Of a stretch of 64,000 bases of DNA, positions 58,560-64,000 are shown piece after piece. A model generated the notes under the pieces. It saw only the letters and a list, made by a program, of their open reading frames with translations, was not told where the DNA came from and made no database searches. Location of the stretch: NCBI GenBank assembly GCA_007258455.2, contig VDFB02193867.1:527697296-527761295 (forward strand), in the 5' to 3' direction. The stretch comes from Sequoia sempervirens (Eukaryota; Streptophyta; Pinopsida; Cupressales; Cupressaceae). Numbering within the stretch: position 1 is the first letter of the stretch; each line of letters starts with the position of its first letter. The position numbers and the translations under genes were made by a program.

Positions 58560-60800
58560 CTGTGGGATACATGAACCCATCATCATCATGCCAACCAATG
58601 GTATGATCCCTCTTCATTCCCCTATGGTGTAATAACTTCATAGACATGTCCAAGTTGTACAAGATCTAAAATATGGTCATAGTGAAGTGAAATTTCCATT
58701 TCATCTTCTAAAGAGGATTGTGTTATAAATAAAGGGGTTAGATACTATGGAATCCATGTATCTACCCACTCACTTGACAATTATGAAAAAAATAATCCAG
58801 CTCTCATGTCTGTATGGTCCATACACTTGCATTTGAGATTTGAAATGAATGCATTTTGAAGATTCTTTTATTGTTCGACAATCCAATTTCTCTCCCATTG
58901 TGCCCTCATCAACCAACAAAAAGAACTTACACAATTGTGAGTCAAGTTTCCCTCGTCATGATAATAGATAACTACACCAATGAACAATAGAATATGGATC
59001 ATTGAATGTTGCACCACCTTTTATTTTCATTTGTTCCTTAACCAAAGCTCTCTTCACGCATGCACATGCACCATCATGCTCAATTTTTCCATGCCCAACT
59101 TCAAAAAGTTCTAAATATGCGGTACACCCATCTCTACATGCATTGTGCTCAACCAATAAAACATAAAAGCATTCTTGAATTTCCCCATGTAGTTGTCTAA
59201 CCAAATAAGATGTCGACCCATTGGAATACCTTTTTCCTACAAAAACTCAAAAAAATTCAAAACAATTTTTCACAAACTTAGATGAAAAAGATCTATCATC
59301 ACTCATGTAAAAATGGTACTCCCTAACTATCTTCTTGTACTCTTTTGCACTATTAGGGTCATGTCTATATGTTATGTGGAAAAAATAACAATTTGAAAAG
59401 AATTGTAATATTGGGATTGTACCTCATTTTGTGGTAACAATAATTTTTAGCAAAATCAACCACAAATATAATAGTTCCAATGGGGAAATAGTCCTTACAC
59501 ATCCTGAATTGCTGATCCAACCACTGGGACCTGTGGCTATGCCTTGCATACTTGTAGAATACATTTTTCTTAGAATTAGAAATACTTACCTCTCTTGTAA
59601 GGGTGTGTGTAGGATCATGATGGGCCAAAAAGTGGTAATATGATGGGTATTTGTAGGGTATGTGGCTGACGACTTTTTTTAACCCAAAATTAATGAAATC
59701 AAAAGGGTTTCTAAATATATTCTTAGCTTTCCACCAATATAAATTATGTTTTACTTTGAATTTAATAAATAATTATTATTCATTTTCTATTTGAATTATG
59801 ACTAAAGGCCTAATTGATAGGCTAATTGAAAAACATCTATAGCTTTCAAATGGTATCACATTTTTTGAATCCAAAACACGCATCACATTATATGCTTCAT
59901 ATACTATAGGATTAGAAAAAAAAATGAATTTCATGAAGTTTTGACGAAGTTAAGGTGGTTAGACGTACGAGTTTTTTATATTTTTAAAAATTGTAATAAA
60001 AAAATCATTTAATTAATTATTTACTTGGAAAAATATTACAAAAAAATATGCATCACATCAGACATGATTCATCTACTTATATCTAAAATCTTATAAAAAT
60101 ATTATCATTTTATTGTGGTTAGTGGTCCAGACATCTACTTCTTATTTTTTCTCTAAAATTTAAGTCCTAAATGAAATTTTAAATTTTCACCAAATAGATT
60201 TTTTTTTTAAATAAACCTAGTAGCTTAGAAACTACATTTAATTTGCTACAAATTCTATTTTTACATATTTTTTAAATAATATAGATAACTTATTCAAATT
60301 TTTACATCAAGTTGCCTAACTTTGATTTTTCTAAATTTTTTGCCAATTAAGGGCCTGTTTTTTCCATGATGATCTTGCACATACCCATAACCAACTTGCA
60401 TCTAGAACCTTCACCTCCACTCTTTAAACTATATTTGACTATCTCAAACCCTTTTTCTCAACAATTTTTTTTATCAAAATCATGTTTGTTGCCCTCATGA
60501 AAATATGTTACAAACTCTGATAAACCACCACATTGTAAAAATGTTTCATTTAAAAAATTATTTCTATAAAAGGGAAACTAGTACCTCTAACACAAAAAAA
60601 TAATCTAAGTCCCTTGATAACTTGGGAAGTTGCATTGCAGTACACTCCTACAACATTTTATTATTATTCATAGAAGAACAAGGGATTCACTGCACACGAG
60701 TCTCTTCATTCTTAAGAGATCACCAAGGAATGAACTACCATTATCCACCTCAACATAAACTGAATGGATAAATTGCAAGGGAAATGTACACAAGCTAACT
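58560..60800 (-). pseudogene. Transposase-like pseudogene, interrupted by G2
   Basis: On the minus strand, about 60,600-60,393 gives VLVSLFYRNNFLNETFLQC. After the G2 element the frame resumes at 59,600 with THTLTREVSI, WLDQQFRMCKDYFP and IFVVDFAKNYCYHK. About 59,360-59,205 is frameshifted but keeps EKGIPMGRHLIWLDNYMGKFK. Then 59,204-58,956 reads LFEVGHGKIEHDGACACVKRALV and IVHWCSYLL. Known proteins of this uncharacterised family carry VVDFAENY, a W-S-DGC-GQFK box and GHGKGEHDGAGACVKRAL, in this order. The spaced D, D and E/H residues suggest a DDE-type transposase, which is inference. Several stops and at least two frameshifts make it inactive. The outer limits are approximate. Confidence 0.6.
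59601..60386. mobile_element. G2: 786-bp inverted-terminus element
   Basis: It matches G1 (28,587-29,387) along its length and has the ends GGGTGTGTGTAGGATCATG and, inverted, GGGTATGTGCAAGATCATC. GTAA on the left and ATAA on the right may be a decayed target duplication. It interrupts the transposase-like pseudogene, whose reading resumes on both sides. Confidence 0.7.
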
Positions 60801-62420
60801 TTTAGAGAAGAAAAATTTAGATCCTAAGAGAGTGAAACTTCTATATTTCTACCTCTAATAGAGGATCTCTTGGCCAAAAGATGGCAACGCATATTCCAGA
60901 TGCTAGTGTGGCGTACTGTCATTCAACTAGCATGTTGAAGTCCCGACCAATAGAAAGCTTAGGAGCTTAGAAAAGCATGATATAGTCTCACTACCTAGCT
61001 TAGATCTAATGTATTCTAAATATAATAATCAAGTAGAGAAAAAATACTATGAGAAAAGGACAAGGGGAACTTGGATAAAACTTACCTTTAATCGGATGTT
61101 CAAGTCTTCACTTCCAAGTTTTGCTTTGTGACCTACACATAGAAGAACAAGGGGAAAATTTTGGGGTTGTATAGAGGCCTACCTTAGTTAGACCCACATT
61201 TTGGTATTCCCACCTCCACAAACAACTAGATAGGAAAGGATTGTAACCAAAATGAACAAAGCATGTGGCGAAAACAAAACCAACTTCAGGAGTAGAACCC
61301 ACACCACTAAGTAGTAAATGAATAATTAAGTGGAAAAGAGTGAGAGAGAGAGAATTACCCATGGGCCTAGGCCCTCTCTGGAGCACACAAATGCACTATT
61401 GAATTCTTGCTTGAGAGTTGTAGTTGTTGGAGGGACCTTAGTTTGACATAGCTTCACTTGTGGAAGTATTATTTGTCAAGAATGGAGAAAGATTAAGGAG
61501 TGAAACTAAAGAGAGAGATTTTATGAATGAATCAAACCCCAAAATGAGAGAAATTAAGGGGTTTTGTTGCATGCAAGGGCAGAAAAGAGTTGTTACACCC
61601 AAAATTCTAACTTCCAAGACACGTGTCAAGAGTCAAGATTTGAGATTCTTTGTTTCAAACTAAGAAAATTGATAGGATGTTAATGCACTGCGTAGACATT
61701 TGTATGTTGCACAAGTGTCCAAGGCATCATTTTTTAGGAAACATGCTATTAGGTTGTTGTTTCTTCAACATTGGTCCACATCGAGTTAGAATTATGAAAT
61801 TCTGACCCATGGGATTTTTACCATTAATACACTTAGTTGTCATAAATGCTAGGAAAAGTGTTAAAATGTGGAATTTCCCCTATGTGCAATTCTATGACAT
61901 TACATTATTCCCCCACTTTAGTGGGCTTGATTTTGGAAAAAATAAGCCACACTAAAGTAGAGAAGAAAAATTTTACCCAAATTTGAAATTTTATAGATTT
62001 GTGTGCTAAGAAAAAATATGCCACAAAGGTCACCGAGGTCAAGCTAGCTAGTACCAAAGGTGCCTCCCTACAATTGAGCTTTACAAGTAGTGCAAGACTA
62101 GTGGTGAAAGGCTACAAAAAATTATAATCTACAAAACTCAAATTTAAGTTAGTTTGAAAAATCAGAAGAAGCTACAATAGTGAGAAGAATGGTCAAGAAA
62201 AATTTAATGATTCAAAAGAAAAATATGGTAAAGAGGTGAATATATGCCCCCTCCTAAATTTTCCCCTAGGTGGGGTAAATTTAGGAGAAATAGGTGAGCT
62301 AAAAACTCCAAGAAAAGTGGGCTCCCAGGGGCCTATATACCTAGGTAGACCTCGAGAAGGGTCATTTTCACTATTCACTATGAGGAAATTGGTGACTTTT
62401 GTGAGAGAAAAGTCAACAAA
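60801..62420. other. Intergenic, no supported gene
   Basis: Moderately AT-rich DNA. A GA microsatellite lies at about 61,340-61,353. The open frames at 61,108-61,663 have no recognisable domain. The last 200 bp (CTATATACC at about 62,331, then leader) may be the promoter region of the PMD-family gene. Confidence 0.35.
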
Positions 62421-64000
62421 ATGCCAAGCAGGAGGGAGTACAAGGCACTAAGACTGGAGCAGCTGAGGGAGGACATCACTGAAGGCTATGAGGTGGACCC
62501 GGTAGGTCTCAAAACCTCATTTTTAGTGAATTTTAGCATGTTTTAGGCAAGTTTTTCTATCTTGTGTTGCACATATGCCTTTTTTTATCATTGTCATCTA
62601 AAAAATGCATTGGCATCCCATTTTTGCACTTTCGTACTAAGTACACACTAGCATCCTTAGGGTGTTAATGGAGGAACGAGACATATGTGCAACATGTAGA
62701 CACTTGTGTAGCTTGCAAAAGTCCATAGTAATTTTTTCTTCTAGATTTAAAATCTCATGTTCTAACTTACAATTTTTTCACTTCTTGTAGGACTATCCTA
62801 AGATCTGGGAGCATCCTAGCAAGTGAGCATATTGACTAGTTCATGAGTAGAGGGACCACATCAGTGATGATGAAGTCACACATCTACATAGGTCAATCTC
62901 TGGCATGCATTCACTATGCCAGAGATGCGGTATAACGAGTGGATCTTGACAACCTTGATGGAGTGGTGGGATGTCAACACATCATCTTTCCAATTTCCTA
63001 CTAGAGAAATATTGATCACTTTGGAGAATGTGTATTGGATTCTTAGACTCCCCATCCATGGATGGCAGGTGGCGATTGACAACATTCAATCAACATGGGA
63101 GCAATTAGAGGGTATCCTCTACTACTCAGGGTGGAATGATTACAATGATGGCACAAGACATATCTACATGCACTAGTACAATCAAGCACAAACCACTAGA
63201 CCCCTGCTACATCAAGTGATGGTTGTGACTATGGCCTTCTAGGTCATGATAGATGGGTAGGGCTCTCACCTACAAGGAGGCCTCATCCATACCATTCATG
63301 AGATGGTTGAGCATTAGATAGTATTTTCCTATGGGCACAACATGCTGACACACCTATACTAGGAGCTAGGGTGGTATGTGCACTATGAGTACCATAGCCT
63401 CATAGCATACACGTTGCAGGTGTAGGATTTTTCCCACATCATGTGCATGAGGATGATCGACTTCCCATAGAGGTGACTATACCATGTCCCCATGGGCCAT
63501 TGGTATGAGGTGATGGTGCAGTGGAGACACGGTGATCTATAGTTTTGGAGGTTGCAATTTGATACTCATTTGCTTGATCAAGTTAGATGGAGACCCTACT
63601 ATTTTTTTAGGTGGGTAGACAATAGCAGGTACCTTGGGAACCTATAAAAAGACCATTTTCTCCTAGGTTGTCATGACCATATTATTATGCCTTATTATTG
63701 GAGCTAAGTCATGCAAAAGCATGGTCATGTATAGACTATCCCTCTTGATGTGCCCATGTATACATAGGCATTCAGGAGTGTTACAAGACCTAGGGTCATC
63801 TCTCATCCCTCAATCACTAGTTGTATTCCCTAAGATGATGATGAGCCCGATCAAGGTCTACTGCTAATAGTGCTAGAAAATAATATTGACATAGCTATAG
63901 ATTTCAGAATGTGGTGGGATAGGCATCACCCTTGTCCAATGTTCATAGAGGATGCCCCCAAAGGGGATCTTCATCCATAGGGGAATGTACCTATTACCCA
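62421..64000 (+). pseudogene. Plant mobile domain (PMD/MAIN-like) pseudogene, partial
   Basis: Exon 1 (62,421-62,501) encodes MPSRREYKALRLEQLREDI and a few more residues and ends at GTAGGT. The acceptor CTTGTAG ends at 62,790, and exon 2 starts DYPKIWEHPSK. After a frameshift near 62,915 the frame reads MRYNEWILTTLMEWW, FQFPTREILITLENVYWILRL and IHGWQVA, the core of the PMD domain (PF10536: aminotransferase-like, plant mobile domain). Later parts read HLY-stop-ELGWYVHYEYHSLIAYTLQV-stop-DFSHI and VRWRPYYFF, then TIPLDVP and SHPSIT near 63,740-63,820. PMD proteins occur in host silencing factors and in transposons. Many stops are TAG at Trp or Gln positions. It runs off the window. Confidence 0.75.

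Noticed and set aside
1..64000. tRNA or rRNA genes
   Set aside because: I saw no cloverleaf with conserved A and B boxes and no rRNA-like segments; the only tRNA-related sequences are retroelement primer sites.

Overview
The window looks like a piece of a large, repeat-dominated seed-plant nuclear genome; a gymnosperm is plausible but this is inference. The reasons are AT-rich intergenic DNA, Ty3/gypsy, Ty1/copia and L1-type elements in many states of decay, plant-type introns, a plant L-type lectin receptor kinase and a plant mobile domain (PMD) relic. Only one well-preserved host gene is visible. Nearly everything else is transposon-derived, and most reading frames are broken, usually by TAG stops where the family has CAG or TGG.

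Layout. 1-5.3 kb: minus-strand gypsy gag remnant, an intron-bearing repeat gene fragment (exons at 814-784 and 687-1) and LTR-like DNA, interrupted by a 1.08-kb inverted-repeat element (H1). 6.1-10.8 kb: two more LTR-like blocks with the same promoter architecture (an imperfect hairpin 100-120 bp upstream of a TATA box) and a second copy of the intron-bearing fragment. 11.0-18.9 kb: the lectin receptor kinase gene. Its kinase domain is intact, but its 3' end carries a 70-bp tandem duplication that shifts the frame, and then a 5.68-kb foldback-like element (13,106-18,785) flanked by GACAT. The rest of the coding sequence and the stop lie on the far side, at 18,791-18,879. 19-31 kb: degraded gypsy DNA (RNase H fragment at 22.4-22.7 kb, LTR-like block at 25.7-26.8 kb), an 801-bp inverted-repeat element (G1) and a 78-bp minisatellite. 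31.0-39.25 kb: an LTR element with about 2.3-kb LTRs, a GGTGG target duplication, an arginine-tRNA-like primer site and only a long gag-type frame, so apparently non-autonomous.

39.25-54 kb: an L1-type LINE fragment abuts a truncated minus-strand copia element. Inside that copia element sits a complete 7.6-kb chromodomain gypsy element flanked by ATTCT. The copia 5' LTR abuts a satellite array (about 54.0-56.2 kb) with a 683-bp higher-order unit made of about four diverged monomers. 56.2-64 kb: a third H copy, a minus-strand transposase-like pseudogene interrupted by a second G element, and a plus-strand PMD-family pseudogene running off the window.

The insertion order can be read directly. 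Copia lies against satellite DNA, gypsy landed in copia, G2 landed in the transposase-like gene, and the foldback element landed in the receptor kinase. The most biologically interesting points are the altered receptor-kinase C-terminus, the repeated promoter hairpins with matched changes in both arms, and the higher-order satellite.
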